A stretch of 42,585 bases of DNA from positions 1 to 42,585 of the forward strand of contig NTKO01000007.1 in assembly GCA_002457735.1 (NCBI GenBank). Direction: 5' to 3'. The notes under the pieces were generated by a model, which was given only the letters and a program-made list of their open reading frames with translations, ran no database searches and had not been told where the DNA came from. This document shows, in pieces, positions 29,535 to 39,256 of this stretch. This DNA is from Bacteroidetes bacterium MED-G13 (GTDB taxonomy: Bacteria > Bacteroidota > Bacteroidia > Flavobacteriales > Flavobacteriaceae). The position numbers and the translations under genes were made by a program. Position 1 is the stretch's first letter, and each line of letters opens with the position of its first letter.

Positions 29535-30140
29535 TTATTTTGAATATAATTCAACTATATATTGTTCGTTAATTTTTTCTGGTATTTGTAACCTTTCAGG
29601 GATGGAAACAAATACGCCTTCCATTTTTTCTTCATTCCAAGTAATCCACTCATAAACTGTTAAAGAATTTTTCAGTGAACTAGTAATAGATTCAACTGAT
29701 TTAGATTTTTCTCTAACAGCAATTAAATCACCAGGCTTTAATGTAAAAGACGGGATATTAACTATCTCTCCATTTACAGTAATGTGCCTGTGCGAAACTA
29801 ATTGTCTTGCACCTCTTCTTGAATTAGAAATACCCATTCTAAAAACTACATTATCAAGCCTAGATTCACAAAGCTGAAGTAAAACCTCTCCAGTGATTCC
29901 TTTGGAAGCAGTAGCTTTTTTAAATAAATTTCTAAATTGTCTTTCAAGGACACCATAAGTATATTTAGCTTTTTGTTTTTCCATAAGCTGAACAGCATAC
30001 TCAGATTTTTTTCCTCTCCTTTTATTATTGCCGTGTTGACCAGGAGGATAATTTCTTTTCTCAAAAGACTTATCATCACCAAAAATTGGCTCTCCAAATT
30101 TTCTTGCAATTTTTGTTTTTGGACCAGTATATCTTGCCAT
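29535..30140 (-). CDS. rpsD: 30S ribosomal protein S4
   Basis: Primary 16S rRNA binder and, in several bacteria, a translational repressor of its own operon. It has [20 protein letters not shown] at the N-terminus and the S4 fold [15 protein letters not shown]...[21 protein letters not shown]. The four-Cys zinc site of some S4 proteins is absent. Length 201. It is preceded by an unusually long, structured 77-nt spacer. Confidence 0.97.
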   Translation of the reverse strand: MARYTGPKTKIARKFGEPIFGDDKSFEKRNYPPGQHGNNKRRGKKSEYAVQLMEKQKAKYTYGVLERQFRNLFKKATASKGITGEVLLQLCESRLDNVVFRMGISNSRRGARQLVSHRHITVNGEIVNIPSFTLKPGDLIAVREKSKSVESITSSLKNSLTVYEWITWNEEKMEGVFVSIPERLQIPEKINEQYIVELYSK

Positions 30141-30156
30141 AATTATTTAATTTTAT

Positions 30157-30205
30157 TTGAGTGATTATGAATTAAGGTCAATCCTTCGATAATCAAATTT
30201 CTCAA
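30157..30205 (-). promoter_or_regulatory. Structured RNA upstream of rpsD, candidate S4 leader
   Basis: On the minus-strand RNA three nested stems form: UUGAG/CUCAA (30205-30201 with 30161-30157), GAUUAU/AUAAUC (30194-30189 with 30168-30163) and AAGG/CCUU (30186-30183 with 30177-30174), separated by internal loops, with a 5-nt terminal loop. All 15 pairs are Watson-Crick. It fills the 77-nt rpsK-rpsD gap in an operon whose gaps are otherwise mostly under 25 nt. S4 autoregulation by such leaders is known in other bacteria; its use here is inference. Confidence 0.5.
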
Positions 30206-30217
30206 TTATACTTTCTT

Positions 30218-30601
30218 TTAAACTCTTCTTCTTTTAGGTGGTCTACATCCGTTGTGTGGTGTTGGAGTAACATCAATAATTTCTGTTACCTCTATACCAC
30301 CGTTATGTATTGACCTAATTGCAGACTCTCTGCCATTACCAGGACCCTTAACATAAACCTTAACTCTTTTAAGCCCTGCCTCTCTAGCTACAGTAACAGC
30401 ATCTTCAGCAGCCATTTGTGCAGCATAAGGAGTATTTTTCTTAGTCCCTCTGAATCCCATTTTACCAGCTGAAGACCATGAAATAACATCTCCATTTTTG
30501 TTTGTAAGAGATATTATAATATTATTAAATGATGCTACAATATGGGCTTTACCAATTGAATCAACAACAACTTTTCTTTTTTTAGCTCCCGATTTTGTCA
30601 T
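30218..30601 (-). CDS. rpsK: 30S ribosomal protein S11
   Basis: Platform protein of the small subunit contacting mRNA near the E site. It shows [45 protein letters not shown] and the C-terminal [18 protein letters not shown] signature. Length 127 is typical. It starts 5 nt after rpsM. Confidence 0.97.
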   Translation of the reverse strand: MTKSGAKKRKVVVDSIGKAHIVASFNNIIISLTNKNGDVISWSSAGKMGFRGTKKNTPYAAQMAAEDAVTVAREAGLKRVKVYVKGPGNGRESAIRSIHNGGIEVTEIIDVTPTPHNGCRPPKRRRV

Positions 30602-30606
30602 AATAA

Positions 30607-30981
30607 TTATTTAGTTACTTTCTTTTTGTTCGCAACAGTTTTCCTTTTACCTTTTCTTGTTCTAGAATTATTTTTAGTTCTTTGTCCCCTAAGTGGTAAA
30701 CCAGACCTGTGTCTAATACCCCTATTAGAACCAATGTCCATCAATCTTTTAATATTTAATTGAGTCTCTGACCGAAGTTCTCCTTCAATTGTGTAAGAGC
30801 CTATAGCTTCCCTAATTTTACTTATTTCAGAGTCATTCCATTCGTTAACTTTTTTATTCTGATCAACTCCAGCTTTTTCAAGTATTTTCAACGCTCTACT
30901 TTTTCCAACTCCAAATATATAAGTAAGAGAAATTACTCCACGTTTATTTTTTGGTATATCAATTCCTGCTATTCTTGCCAT
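30607..30981 (-). CDS. rpsM: 30S ribosomal protein S13
   Basis: Small-subunit head protein bridging to the 50S subunit. [26 protein letters not shown], the helix-hairpin-helix region and C-terminal [22 protein letters not shown] are intact. Length 124. It starts 2 nt after rpmJ. Confidence 0.97.
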   Translation of the reverse strand: MARIAGIDIPKNKRGVISLTYIFGVGKSRALKILEKAGVDQNKKVNEWNDSEISKIREAIGSYTIEGELRSETQLNIKRLMDIGSNRGIRHRSGLPLRGQRTKNNSRTRKGKRKTVANKKKVTK

Positions 30982-30983
30982 AA

Positions 30984-31100
30984 TTATCCTTGTCTTTGTT
31001 TAAATCTTGGGTTCTTCTTGTTAATGACATAAAGTCTACCTTTTCTTCTAACGATTATACAATCTGAACTTCTTTTTTTTACTGATGCTCTAACTTTCAT
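30984..31100 (-). CDS. rpmJ: 50S ribosomal protein L36, zinc-free type
   Basis: A 38-residue gene between infA and rpsM, starting [14 protein letters not shown] and ending [10 protein letters not shown]. In the zinc-binding form the ligands are Cys11, Cys14, Cys27 and His at about 33. Here only Cys14 remains; the others are Ser11, Asn27 and Phe33. This is the zinc-independent version, which avoids dependence on zinc supply. Spacing of 3 nt to infA and 2 nt to rpsM confirms a real gene. Confidence 0.95.
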   Translation of the reverse strand: MKVRASVKKRSSDCIIVRRKGRLYVINKKNPRFKQRQG

Positions 31101-31103
31101 AAT

Positions 31104-31319
31104 TTAAAATCTATATGTTATTCTAGCCTTAGATAAATCATAAGGACTCATTTCTAATTTTACTTTATCTCCAGGCAATAGCTTTATGTAATGTAATCTC
31201 ATTTTTCCAGAAATATGAGCGGTAACAACATGACCATTTTCTAGCTCAACTCTAAACATTGCATTAGATAATGATTCAATTATCGTTCCTTCTTGTTCTA
31301 TCGGTGCCTGTTTTGCCAT
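31104..31319 (-). CDS. infA: Translation initiation factor IF-1
   Basis: A 71-residue S1-like OB-fold protein that occupies the A site during initiation. The signature runs [39 protein letters not shown] and ends ITYRF. It sits between secY and rpmJ as in many spc operons. Confidence 0.97.
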   Translation of the reverse strand: MAKQAPIEQEGTIIESLSNAMFRVELENGHVVTAHISGKMRLHYIKLLPGDKVKLEMSPYDLSKARITYRF

Positions 31320-31330
31320 TAATTTAAATT

Positions 31331-32680
31331 TTATATTGCGGGTTTTCTATCATTACCAGATTTCATCAAACCGTCGTAATGTTTATTTAACAAATAGGAA
31401 TTAACCTGCTGCATTGTATCTATAGCAACTCCAACCATAATCAATAAGGAAGTACCTCCAAAAAACAAAGCCCAACCCGCTTGAACATCCATAAATTTTA
31501 CAACAACTGCTGGAAATACAGCAACCATTGCAAGGAATATTGAACCAGGTAGAGTAATTTGGGACATAATTGAATCTAAAGTATTAGATGTATCTGTTCC
31601 TGGTCTAATTCCCGGGATAAAACCTCCGCTTCTTTTTAAGTCATCAGCAATTTTGTTAGTTGGAACAGTAATCGCAGTATAGAAATATGTAAATACAATA
31701 ATTAATAATCCAAATACTATATTGTACCATAGTCCAAAAATATCAGAGAACTGAATTACCATCCATTGACCAAAATTAGTGTCTTTCATTATGCTAAGTC
31801 CACCAATCAGACTTGGAACAAACATTAATGCTTGTGCAAAAATAATTGGCATTACACCAGAAGCATTTAATCTAAGAGGTATATACTGTCTTTTTCCAAC
31901 GACATTTCTATCAAAACCACCAGAGGAATTTCTTCTAGCATACTGGACAGCAATTTTCCTTACAGCCATAACAAGCATGACTGATGCTAAAATTATTGCA
32001 ACCCAAATAACTAACTCTATAGAAATCATTATCAATCCACCATTTGACTCAGTAACCCTAGAAACCCATTCCTGAACAAAAGATTGAGGCATAGTTGCAA
32101 TAATACCAACCATAATTAATAGAGAAATACCATTCCCTATTCCTTTGTCAGTAATTTTTTCGCCTAACCACATCGCAAAAATACATCCGGTAACCAAAAT
32201 AATTACAGATGAAAAATAGAACATACCACCTTGTCCTAATAAAAAGGCATCTTGTGGTATTCCAAGGGCAGGTAAAGCAGTTAAATATGCTGGAGCTTGC
32301 ACTACGCAAATAGCGATGGTTAACCATCTAGTAATTTGTGTGATTTTTTTCTGACCACTTGCACCTTCCTTCTGTAACTTTTGTAAGTATGGGATAGCGA
32401 TTCCCATTAACTGAACTACAATGGATGCAGAAATATATGGCATGATTCCCAATGCAAATACTGAAGCATTTGCAAATGCACCCCCCGTGAAAGCATTAAG
32501 TAAACCTAAAATACCTTGTTCCGTATTTTCTGCAATTAGGCCTAATTTTGTAGAATCAATTCCAGGAAGAACAACCTGAGCACCAAACCTGTAAACAAGC
32601 AACATACTCATAGTTAAAATTATTCTGTCTTTTAATTCAGAAATTTTCCAGATATTTTTTAATGTTTCAAGAAATTTCAT
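31331..32680 (-). CDS. secY: Protein translocase subunit SecY
   Basis: Core channel of the Sec translocon. It has ten predicted membrane segments and 449 residues. Visible signatures are [49 protein letters not shown] near the centre and the cytoplasmic loop [16 protein letters not shown] needed for SecA or ribosome contact. It starts 5 nt after rplO. It works with the SecDF encoded at 6829. Confidence 0.97.
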   Translation of the reverse strand: MKFLETLKNIWKISELKDRIILTMSMLLVYRFGAQVVLPGIDSTKLGLIAENTEQGILGLLNAFTGGAFANASVFALGIMPYISASIVVQLMGIAIPYLQKLQKEGASGQKKITQITRWLTIAICVVQAPAYLTALPALGIPQDAFLLGQGGMFYFSSVIILVTGCIFAMWLGEKITDKGIGNGISLLIMVGIIATMPQSFVQEWVSRVTESNGGLIMISIELVIWVAIILASVMLVMAVRKIAVQYARRNSSGGFDRNVVGKRQYIPLRLNASGVMPIIFAQALMFVPSLIGGLSIMKDTNFGQWMVIQFSDIFGLWYNIVFGLLIIVFTYFYTAITVPTNKIADDLKRSGGFIPGIRPGTDTSNTLDSIMSQITLPGSIFLAMVAVFPAVVVKFMDVQAGWALFFGGTSLLIMVGVAIDTMQQVNSYLLNKHYDGLMKSGNDRKPAI

Positions 32681-32685
32681 AATTA

Positions 32686-33138
32686 TTAAATTTGAATTGC
32701 CTCCCCACCATTATTTTCAATTGAAGATTTTGCAGCAGCTGAAAATTTATGTGCTGAAATTTTTAATTTTGCTTTTAGCTCTCCTCTTCCTAATACTTTT
32801 ACAAGATCATTTTTTCCAATAATCCCCAAATTGACCAATAACTTGTGGTCAATTACAGTCTTAATCTTCTTTTCATCGACAAGGGATTGAATTTTGTCTA
32901 AATTGATAGGTTTATATTCAACACGATTAAAGTTTTTAAACCCAAACTTTGGAATTCTTCTCTGTAGAGGCATTTGTCCTCCTTCAAAACCAAGTTTTTT
33001 TGAATAACCCGATCTAGACTTTGCGCCCTTGTGACCTCTTGTAGCAGTCCCTCCTTTTCCAGAGCCTTGCCCCCTTCCAATTCTTTTTGAGTTTTTATTA
33101 ATTGACCCTTTGGCAGGTTTTAAATTACTTAAATCCAT
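32686..33138 (-). CDS. rplO: 50S ribosomal protein L15
   Basis: Large-subunit assembly protein. The N-terminal glycine/arginine-rich tail RIGRGQGSGKGGTATRGHKG and GFEGGQMPLQRRIPKFGF are typical; the C-terminus is the globular domain. Length 150. It follows rpmD by 4 nt. Confidence 0.96.
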   Translation of the reverse strand: MDLSNLKPAKGSINKNSKRIGRGQGSGKGGTATRGHKGAKSRSGYSKKLGFEGGQMPLQRRIPKFGFKNFNRVEYKPINLDKIQSLVDEKKIKTVIDHKLLVNLGIIGKNDLVKVLGRGELKAKLKISAHKFSAAAKSSIENNGGEAIQI

Positions 33139-33142
33139 TTGT

Positions 33143-33319
33143 TTAATTTTCTACAGTTATTAAATGGTTAACCTTTTTAATCATTCCTAAAATATTTGGG
33201 GTTCTGTCATGTTCAACTGACATACCAATCTTTCGAAGACCAAGAGCAAGCAATGTAAGCTTTTGTTTCTTGGTTCTATTTATAGGACTTTTAATTTGTT
33301 TAATCTTAATTTTTTCCAT
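33143..33319 (-). CDS. rpmD: 50S ribosomal protein L30
   Basis: A 58-residue protein with MEKIKIKQIKSPINRTKKQK, LGLRKIGMSVEHDRTPNILGMI and VNHLITVEN, the bacterial L30 pattern. I choose the ATG at 33319, 1 nt after the rpsE stop, because MxKIKxxQ is the usual start. An ATG at 33328, overlapping rpsE by 8 nt, would add Met-Ala-Asn. Confidence 0.92.
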   Translation of the reverse strand: MEKIKIKQIKSPINRTKKQKLTLLALGLRKIGMSVEHDRTPNILGMIKKVNHLITVEN

Positions 33320-33320
33320 A

Positions 33321-33845
33321 TTAGCCATTGTATAATTTTTCAAGTGAAATTCCTCTATTCTTAGCAATAGTTGCAGCATTTTTCAATCGTAGGAGAGCAT
33401 CAAATGTAGCTTTAACAACATTATGTGGATTTGATGAACCTTGTGACTTTGATAAAACATCATTGACCCCAACTGCTTCTAAAACTGTTCTAACAGCCCC
33501 ACCTGCAATGACTCCAGTACCAGGTGCTGCAGGAATTAGATTTACCCTTGCTCCACCAAACTTTCCTTTTTGCTGGTGAGGAAGAGTTCCTTTAACGATA
33601 GGAATTCTAACTAAATTTTTCTTAGCATCTTCAACAGCTTTGGCAATTGCACTAGAAACATCTTTAGACTTTCCAAGTCCCTGACCAACAACCCCATTTT
33701 CGTCACCAACAACAACAATAGCAGAAAATCCAAACGTTCTACCACCTTTGGTAACCTTAGTTACCCTTTGAACTCCAACCAAGCTGTCTTTTAATTCTAA
33801 ACCGCCTGGTTTAATTCTTTCAATTGTTTTATAGTTTTGATACAT
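33321..33845 (-). CDS. rpsE: 30S ribosomal protein S5
   Basis: Small-subunit protein near the mRNA entry, important for decoding accuracy. [27 protein letters not shown], the [15 protein letters not shown] segment, and [23 protein letters not shown] are all typical. Length 174. It follows rplR by 3 nt. Confidence 0.97.
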   Translation of the reverse strand: MYQNYKTIERIKPGGLELKDSLVGVQRVTKVTKGGRTFGFSAIVVVGDENGVVGQGLGKSKDVSSAIAKAVEDAKKNLVRIPIVKGTLPHQQKGKFGGARVNLIPAAPGTGVIAGGAVRTVLEAVGVNDVLSKSQGSSNPHNVVKATFDALLRLKNAATIAKNRGISLEKLYNG

Positions 33846-33848
33846 ATT

Positions 33849-34205
33849 TTAAAATTTTAATCCTCCTTCTCTTGCACCATCAGCCAATGACTTTACTCTT
33901 CCATGATATAAATATCCAGATCGATCAAAAGAAACATTTTTAACTCCTATCTTAACTGCCTTTTCTGCTAAATTTTTACCAACAGAAGCAGCCATTTTTA
34001 TTTTATCCAATTTTGATTTAGCAAACTCTTTTTCAATTGATGATGAAGAAGTTAATATACTTCCCGAGACATCATCTACTAGCTGGGCATAAATTTCTTT
34101 ATTGCTTCTAAAAACAGAAAGCCTTGGATGATCCTTAGTACCAGAAATTAATTTTCTAATTCTATTTTTTATTCTACTTCTTCTCTTATTTTTGGTTAAT
34201 CTCAT
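33849..34205 (-). CDS. rplR: 50S ribosomal protein L18
   Basis: 5S rRNA-binding protein, working with L5 in the central protuberance. It has [37 protein letters not shown] and the C-terminal [24 protein letters not shown]. Length 118. Confidence 0.96.
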   Translation of the reverse strand: MRLTKNKRRSRIKNRIRKLISGTKDHPRLSVFRSNKEIYAQLVDDVSGSILTSSSSIEKEFAKSKLDKIKMAASVGKNLAEKAVKIGVKNVSFDRSGYLYHGRVKSLADGAREGGLKF

Positions 34206-34216
34206 ATTAATAATTA

Positions 34217-34759
34217 TTAAGCTTGTTTACCGGCTTTTCTTCTAATTTGCTCACCCACAAATCTCACTCCCTTTCCTTTATATGGTTCAGGTTTTCTAAA
34301 TGATCTAATTTTAGCAGCAACCTGCCCCACTAATTGTTTGTCATATGAGGTAAGTTTAATGATTGGATTTGACCCTTTTTCATTAACAGCTTCAACTTTA
34401 ACCTCATTGGCAATTTGCATAACAATTCCATGAGAAAAACCCAAAGCAAGATCTAATTTTTGTCCTTGAACAGAGGCTCTATATCCAACTCCTACTAACT
34501 CTAACTCTTTGGTCCATCCGGTTGATACACCAATTATCATATTGTTAATTAGTGCTCTGTATAGTCCATGTTTAGATTTGTGTTCTTTAGACTCACTTTT
34601 TCTAACTAAACTTAAAACTCCTTCATTTTCTGAAATTTCAATATTGGAATATTCTTGAGAAATCTCACCAAGCTTACCATTAACGGTAATGATATTTTCA
34701 GAAATTTGAACTGAAACTCCCTCTGGGATAATTATTGGATTTTTTCCTATTCTTGACAT
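34217..34759 (-). CDS. rplF: 50S ribosomal protein L6
   Basis: Large-subunit protein near the factor-binding site. [15 protein letters not shown], two L6 repeats, and the signature [12 protein letters not shown] near the C-terminus are present. Length 180. It starts 12 nt after rpsH. Confidence 0.97.
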   Translation of the reverse strand: MSRIGKNPIIIPEGVSVQISENIITVNGKLGEISQEYSNIEISENEGVLSLVRKSESKEHKSKHGLYRALINNMIIGVSTGWTKELELVGVGYRASVQGQKLDLALGFSHGIVMQIANEVKVEAVNEKGSNPIIKLTSYDKQLVGQVAAKIRSFRKPEPYKGKGVRFVGEQIRRKAGKQA

Positions 34760-34771
34760 TTATATTATTTT

Positions 34772-35170
34772 CTAATTAACATAACAAATTATTTCTCCTC
34801 CAACATTTTCTCTTTTTGCCTGCTTTGCTGTCATGACTCCTTTAGAAGTCGAAATAATTGCAATTCCCAATCCATTCAAAACTCTAGGTAAGTCAATTGA
34901 ATTAGAATATTTTCTAAGACCTGGCTTACTTATTCTTGAAATATTTGTGATTACAGATTCATTATTTTCCTTGGTATATTTCAAGGCAATTTTAATATTT
35001 CCTTGAACTAAGTTATCTTCAAATTTGTAACTTAAAATATATCCTTGGTCAAATAATATTTTAGTTATTTCTTTTTTTAAGTTGGAGGCAGGAATAGAAA
35101 CAACCTTGTGGTTGGCTCTAATTGCGTTCCTTACTCTTGTCAAATAATCTGCTATTGGATCTGTATTCAT
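34772..35170 (-). CDS. rpsH: 30S ribosomal protein S8
   Basis: 16S rRNA central-domain binder and, in E. coli, the repressor of the spc operon. [45 protein letters not shown] and GGEIICYVN are intact. Length 132. Confidence 0.97.
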   Translation of the reverse strand: MNTDPIADYLTRVRNAIRANHKVVSIPASNLKKEITKILFDQGYILSYKFEDNLVQGNIKIALKYTKENNESVITNISRISKPGLRKYSNSIDLPRVLNGLGIAIISTSKGVMTAKQAKRENVGGEIICYVN

Positions 35171-35180
35171 AATATTTTAT

Positions 35181-35450
35181 TTACCAGCTTGCTTTCTTAA
35201 CTCCTGGGATTAAACCTTTATTTGCCATTTCACGAAATAAAACTCTAGAAATACCAAAATTTCTCATGTAACCTTTTGGTCTTCCAGTTAATTTACACCT
35301 ATTATGCATTCTAGTAGGTGATGCATTTCTAGGCAACTTCTGTAAACCTTCATAATCACCAGCCTCTTTTAATACCTTTCTCTTTTCAGCATACTTTTTA
35401 ACTGTCTTTGCTCTCTTAACCTCACGGGCTTTCATTGATTCTTTTGCCAT
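35181..35450 (-). CDS. rpsN: 30S ribosomal protein S14, zinc-free type
   Basis: An 89-residue S14 with [17 protein letters not shown] at the N-terminus and the signature [20 protein letters not shown]. Only one cysteine is present, so it lacks the CxxC...CxxC zinc ribbon of the short S14 form. The frame is open upstream into the L5 repeat tail, but the ATG at 35450, 7 nt after the rplE stop, gives the normal protein. Confidence 0.96.
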   Translation of the reverse strand: MAKESMKAREVKRAKTVKKYAEKRKVLKEAGDYEGLQKLPRNASPTRMHNRCKLTGRPKGYMRNFGISRVLFREMANKGLIPGVKKASW

Positions 35451-35457
35451 ATTTGTT

Positions 35458-36270
35458 TTATTCTTTCTTGTTATCATTTTCGGATTCAGACTCTTCCTCT
35501 TGTTTAGCCTCTTCAGGAACAGGTGCTTGCTCAACTGCTGGAGCCTCTTCAGAAACAGGTGCTTCCTCATCTGCCGGAGCCTCTTCAGAAACAGGTGCTT
35601 CCTCATCTGCCGGAGCCTCTTCAGAAACAGGTGCTTCCTCATCTGCCGGAGCCTCTTCAGAAGAAGTTGGTTTATTAGAAACTACTTTGCTTTCTGTTTT
35701 TTCTATAATAACTTCATTACTTCTTCTTTTAAATGGCAAACCTAACTCACTTAAAAGCTGCAAAGCCTCTTTATCAGATTTAGCGGAAGTAACAAAAGTT
35801 ATATCCATACCAGAAATCTTATTAATTTTATCAATATTTATTTCTGGAAATATGATCTGTTCTGTTATACCTAAGTTATAATTGCCACGACCATCAAAAC
35901 CAGAACTCTTTACTCCGTTAAAATCTCTAACGCGAGGAAGAGCAGTGGTAACTAATCTGTCTAAAAACTCATACATATTTTCCCCTCTCAAGGTAACTTT
36001 AACTCCAATTGGCATTCCCTTTCTTAATTTGAAAGATGCAACATCTTTTTTGGAAATAGTAGCAATTGCCCTTTGTCCAGAAATTTCAGAAATTTCATTA
36101 ATAGCATGATCAATTAATTTTTTATCATTAACAGCAGCACCTACTCCTTTTGAAATAACTATTTTCTCAAGTTTTGGTACTTGCATTACATTATCATAGC
36201 TAAACTCTTTGACTAGCTTATCAACTATGCTTGTTTTGTATTCGTTTTTTAATCTTGGTATATAACTCAT
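35458..36270 (-). CDS. rplE: 50S ribosomal protein L5 with long acidic repeat tail
   Basis: Binds 5S rRNA and contacts the P-site tRNA. Residues 1-183 are a complete L5 ([59 protein letters not shown], ending LPFKRR). Residues 184-270 are an extra acidic tail rich in Glu, Ala and Pro, in which the 12-residue unit [12 protein letters not shown] occurs three times, followed by a diverged copy ([12 protein letters not shown]) and an acidic end. The tail is read in frame and ends 7 nt before rpsN, so the extension is real unless the repeat was misassembled. Its role is unknown. Confidence 0.95.
   Translation of the reverse strand: MSYIPRLKNEYKTSIVDKLVKEFSYDNVMQVPKLEKIVISKGVGAAVNDKKLIDHAINEISEISGQRAIATISKKDVASFKLRKGMPIGVKVTLRGENMYEFLDRLVTTALPRVRDFNGVKSSGFDGRGNYNLGITEQIIFPEINIDKINKISGMDITFVTSAKSDKEALQLLSELGLPFKRRSNEVIIEKTESKVVSNKPTSSEEAPADEEAPVSEEAPADEEAPVSEEAPADEEAPVSEEAPAVEQAPVPEEAKQEEESESENDNKKE
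35507..35650. repeat. 36-bp tandem repeat inside rplE (3 perfect copies plus 1 diverged)
   Basis: Units at 35543-35578, 35579-35614 and 35615-35650 are identical. The copy at 35507-35542 differs at four positions. A partial fifth unit begins at 35651. Each unit encodes 12 residues on the minus strand, so copy number can change without breaking the frame. Identity at third codon positions points to recent expansion or ongoing homogenisation. Confidence 0.95.
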
Positions 36271-36272
36271 AA

Positions 36273-36587
36273 TTAAATTTCTTCTCCAGATTTTTTTGAA
36301 AATCTTATCTTTTTATCCTTTTCTGTTCTGTAACCAATTCTTGTTGGTTTTCCGTCAGAAGTTAACAATGAAATATTTGACACATGAATTGGTAATTCTT
36401 TTTCAGTTATTCCACCCTTCGGGTTATTTGCATCGGGTTTATTATGCTTTTTTACAATATTTACACCTTCAACAATAACTTTATTTTTGACAGAAAAAAC
36501 TTTCAATACTTTTCCCTGAGAACCTTTTTGATTACCAGAAATTACCTTAACTAAATCTCCTGTTCTAATTTTTAATTTATTTCTCAT
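36273..36587 (-). CDS. rplX: 50S ribosomal protein L24
   Basis: Early assembly protein of the large subunit. The KOW motif [21 protein letters not shown] is at the N-terminus, followed by [15 protein letters not shown]. Length 104. It lies 2 nt upstream of rplE. Confidence 0.96.
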   Translation of the reverse strand: MRNKLKIRTGDLVKVISGNQKGSQGKVLKVFSVKNKVIVEGVNIVKKHNKPDANNPKGGITEKELPIHVSNISLLTSDGKPTRIGYRTEKDKKIRFSKKSGEEI

Positions 36588-36594
36588 AGAATAA

Positions 36595-36963
36595 TTATAA
36601 AACCTCAGGGGCTAATGAAACAATTTTCATAAATTTTTTATCTCTTAATTCTCGAGCAACTGGGCCAAAAACCCTAGTACCCTTCATTTCTCCAGCTGCA
36701 TCTAGTAAAACACATGCATTATCATCAAATCTTATGTAAGATCCATCTTTTCTCCTAACTTCTTTGGTAGTTCTTACTACAACAGCAGATGAAACTGATC
36801 CTTTTTTTACCATTCCATTAGGCGTAGCAGCTTTGACAGAAACAACAATTTTATCACCAATTGATGCATATCTTCTTTTTGTGCCTCCTAATACCCTAAT
36901 TGTTAAAACCTCTTTAGCACCGGTATTATCTGCAACTTTTAATCTTGATTCTTGTTGTAACAT
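36595..36963 (-). CDS. rplN: 50S ribosomal protein L14
   Basis: Subunit-interface protein of 122 residues. [34 protein letters not shown] and [28 protein letters not shown] give a full match to the family. Confidence 0.97.
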   Translation of the reverse strand: MLQQESRLKVADNTGAKEVLTIRVLGGTKRRYASIGDKIVVSVKAATPNGMVKKGSVSSAVVVRTTKEVRRKDGSYIRFDDNACVLLDAAGEMKGTRVFGPVARELRDKKFMKIVSLAPEVL

Positions 36964-36965
36964 AA

Positions 36966-37223
36966 TTATTTAGCTCTTTCAATTATTTCTACTAACCTCC
37001 AGCATTTTGACTTGCTTATGGGTCTAGTTTCCATTATTTTAACTCGATCTCCTATTTTACAATCATTTTGCTCATCATGGGCAACATACTTCTTAGTTTT
37101 CAAAACAAACTTTCCGTACATTGGATGCTTAACTTTTTTAACTTCAGAAACTACAATAGACTTCTGCATTTTGTCACTGGTTACAACTCCAATTCTTTCT
37201 TTTCTTAAATTTCTTTTTTCCAT
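36966..37223 (-). CDS. rpsQ: 30S ribosomal protein S17
   Basis: OB-fold 16S rRNA binder of 85 residues. [40 protein letters not shown] and [22 protein letters not shown] are the family signatures. It ends 2 nt before rplN. Confidence 0.97.
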   Translation of the reverse strand: MEKRNLRKERIGVVTSDKMQKSIVVSEVKKVKHPMYGKFVLKTKKYVAHDEQNDCKIGDRVKIMETRPISKSKCWRLVEIIERAK

Positions 37224-37239
37224 ATTAAAATAGGGTCAA

Positions 37240-37431
37240 TTACTTATTATCTCTTTTAGATATTTCAGTTAAAATTCTTGCTATTGTTCGCCTAATAGAT
37301 TTAATCGATATTGGATTTTCCAAAGGGGAAACAGCATGAGCCATTTTGAGCTCATTATATTTTTTTTTGTTCTCAACAAGTTGCTCTTTCAACTCGTCAT
37401 CTTTTAATTTTATAACTTCTTGTTGCTTCAT
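37240..37431 (-). CDS. rpmC: 50S ribosomal protein L29
   Basis: A 63-residue two-helix protein near the tunnel exit. KLKDDELKEQLVENKKKYNELKMAHAVSPLENP and RRTIARILTEI match the family. It lies 9 nt after rplP and 16 nt before rpsQ. Confidence 0.95.
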   Translation of the reverse strand: MKQQEVIKLKDDELKEQLVENKKKYNELKMAHAVSPLENPISIKSIRRTIARILTEISKRDNK

Positions 37432-37440
37432 AGTTTAAAA

Positions 37441-37860
37441 TTATGCTTCATAATCTCTTGCAATTATGAACCTTGTTTTCACTGGCAGTTTCTGTGCTGC
37501 CAATCTAAGTGCTTCTTTTGCAATATCAATTGGAACGCCACCAACTTCAAATAAAATTCTTCCTGGCTTTACAACAGCAGCCCAATATTCAACAGCACCC
37601 TTTCCTTTCCCCATTCTAACCTCAAGAGGTTTTTTCGTTATGGGTTTATCAGGAAAAATCTTTATCCAAAGTTGCCCCTCTCTTTTCATAAATCTTGTTG
37701 CAGCTATTCTTGCAGCCTCAATTTGTCTTGAGGTAAGAAAATTAGAATCTAAGGATTTGATACCAAACATTCCATTTGAAAGTCTGTGACCTCTTCCAGA
37801 GTTTCCTTTCATTCTGCCCTTTTGAGCTTTTCTATATTTTGTCTTTTTTGGCTGTAACAT
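37441..37860 (-). CDS. rplP: 50S ribosomal protein L16
   Basis: Large-subunit protein near the A-site tRNA elbow. [61 protein letters not shown] and the C-terminal KLPVKTRFI are typical. Length 139. Confidence 0.97.
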   Translation of the reverse strand: MLQPKKTKYRKAQKGRMKGNSGRGHRLSNGMFGIKSLDSNFLTSRQIEAARIAATRFMKREGQLWIKIFPDKPITKKPLEVRMGKGKGAVEYWAAVVKPGRILFEVGGVPIDIAKEALRLAAQKLPVKTRFIIARDYEA

Positions 37861-37863
37861 CTG

Positions 37864-38559
37864 TTAGTTTCTTTTTCGTCTGTTATTTTTTCCTTGTTTT
37901 TTTGCTAACCCAACAAGAGGGTTAAGATCTCTTTTACCAAAAACTTCACCTTTCATAATCCATACCTTCACTCCAATTCTTCCATAGGTGGTATGAGCTT
38001 CAACCATAGCATAATCAATATCAGCTCTGAACGTTGACAATGGAATTCTACCCTCTTTATAATGTTCGCTTCTAGCCATTTCTGCACCATTCAGCCTACC
38101 ACTAATTTGAATTTTAATTCCTTCAGCATTCATTCTCATTGATGCAGCAATTGCCATCTTAATTGCCCTTTTATAAGAGATTCTATTTTCAATTTGTCTA
38201 GCAACACTTGATGCAACTATAAATGCATCTAGCTCAGGTCTTTTAATTTCATAAATATTTAATTGAATATCTTTTGAGGTTATTTTTTTAAGTTCCTCTT
38301 TTAATTTATCTACTTCTTGCCCACCCTTACCAATAATAATTCCAGGTCTCGCAGTGGTAATTGTAATTGTTACAATTTTAAGAGTCCTTTCAATTATAAC
38401 CCTTGAAATACTAGCTTTGGCAAGCCTGACATAAACATACTTTCTGATTTTTTGATCCTCAGCAAGCTTATCACCATAGTCTTTACCACCATACCAGTTT
38501 GACTCCCAGCCTCTAATGATACCTATTCTATTACCAATTGGATTAGTTTTCTGTCCCAT
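37864..38559 (-). CDS. rpsC: 30S ribosomal protein S3
   Basis: Forms the mRNA entry site. [13 protein letters not shown], the KH domain with [17 protein letters not shown], and the C-terminal [32 protein letters not shown] are present. Length 231. Its ATG directly abuts the rplV stop. Confidence 0.97.
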   Translation of the reverse strand: MGQKTNPIGNRIGIIRGWESNWYGGKDYGDKLAEDQKIRKYVYVRLAKASISRVIIERTLKIVTITITTARPGIIIGKGGQEVDKLKEELKKITSKDIQLNIYEIKRPELDAFIVASSVARQIENRISYKRAIKMAIAASMRMNAEGIKIQISGRLNGAEMARSEHYKEGRIPLSTFRADIDYAMVEAHTTYGRIGVKVWIMKGEVFGKRDLNPLVGLAKKQGKNNRRKRN

Positions 38560-38970
38560 TTATGATTTATTTTTAATTTCTTTTGAGTTCAAAACAATAG
38601 TTACATGATTAGATCTTTTTCTAATTCTATGAGCTCTTCCTTGAGGAGCAGTTCTAATTCTTTTTAACATAGTCGCACTATCAACTCTAATTTCTGAAAT
38701 ATACAAGTTAGCATCATCAACATTCTGGTCTTTGTTTTTTGATTGCCAATTTGATAATGCAGACAACAATAATTTTTCTAGCTTTCTAGATGCATCTTTA
38801 CTTGAAAATTTAAAAATGTCTAGAGCTTTGTCTACATCCTTTCCACGAACAAGATCAGCAACAATCCTCATCTTTCTAGGAGATGTTGGGCAATTATTAA
38901 GTTTAGCTGTTACAAGCCCCTTATTTTTATTTTTTAAATTTTCCGCCATTTTATTTTTTCTACTTCCCAT
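38560..38970 (-). CDS. rplV: 50S ribosomal protein L22
   Basis: Lines the exit tunnel. AKLNNCPTSPRKMRIVADLVRGK and the long beta-hairpin segment RIRTAPQGRAHRIRKRSNHVTIVL are typical. The protein has 136 residues from the ATG at 38970, with a basic N-terminal stretch of about 22 residues; a start at Met8 is possible. Confidence 0.95.
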   Translation of the reverse strand: MGSRKNKMAENLKNKNKGLVTAKLNNCPTSPRKMRIVADLVRGKDVDKALDIFKFSSKDASRKLEKLLLSALSNWQSKNKDQNVDDANLYISEIRVDSATMLKRIRTAPQGRAHRIRKRSNHVTIVLNSKEIKNKS

Positions 38971-38976
38971 TTAATG

Positions 38977-39255
38977 CTACTTTTTTCCCTTGTTTTTAGC
39001 ACCAGCATGACCTCTAAAGGATCTTGTTGGAGAAAATTCACCTAATTTGTGACCCACCATGTTTTCAGTAATGTATACCGGAATAAATTGTCTACCATTA
39101 TGGACAGCAATAGTTTGACCAACAAAATCTGGGGTTATCATACTAGCACGTGACCATGTTTTAATAACCGTTTTTTTATTTTCTTGGACATTCTTTTCAA
39201 CTTTTTTATTCAACTTAAAGTGAACATATGGCCCTTTTTTTAATGATCTTGACAT
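38977..39255 (-). CDS. rpsS: 30S ribosomal protein S19
   Basis: Small-subunit head protein of 92 residues, with [37 protein letters not shown] and [18 protein letters not shown]. It lies 1 nt after rplB. Confidence 0.97.
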   Translation of the reverse strand: MSRSLKKGPYVHFKLNKKVEKNVQENKKTVIKTWSRASMITPDFVGQTIAVHNGRQFIPVYITENMVGHKLGEFSPTRSFRGHAGAKNKGKK

Positions 39256-39256
39256 A

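Noticed and set aside
35451-35642. Extended N-terminus of S14 made of RKHLFLKRL-type repeats
   Set aside because: This is the L5 repeat tail read in another frame; the ATG at 35450 gives a normal 89-residue S14.
35435-35881. Long plus-strand open frames (Ser/Gly/Ala-rich or Arg/Cys-rich) opposite rplE
   Set aside because: They are antisense readings of the 36-bp repeat array; the repeat lacks stops in several frames. The minus frame is a complete L5.
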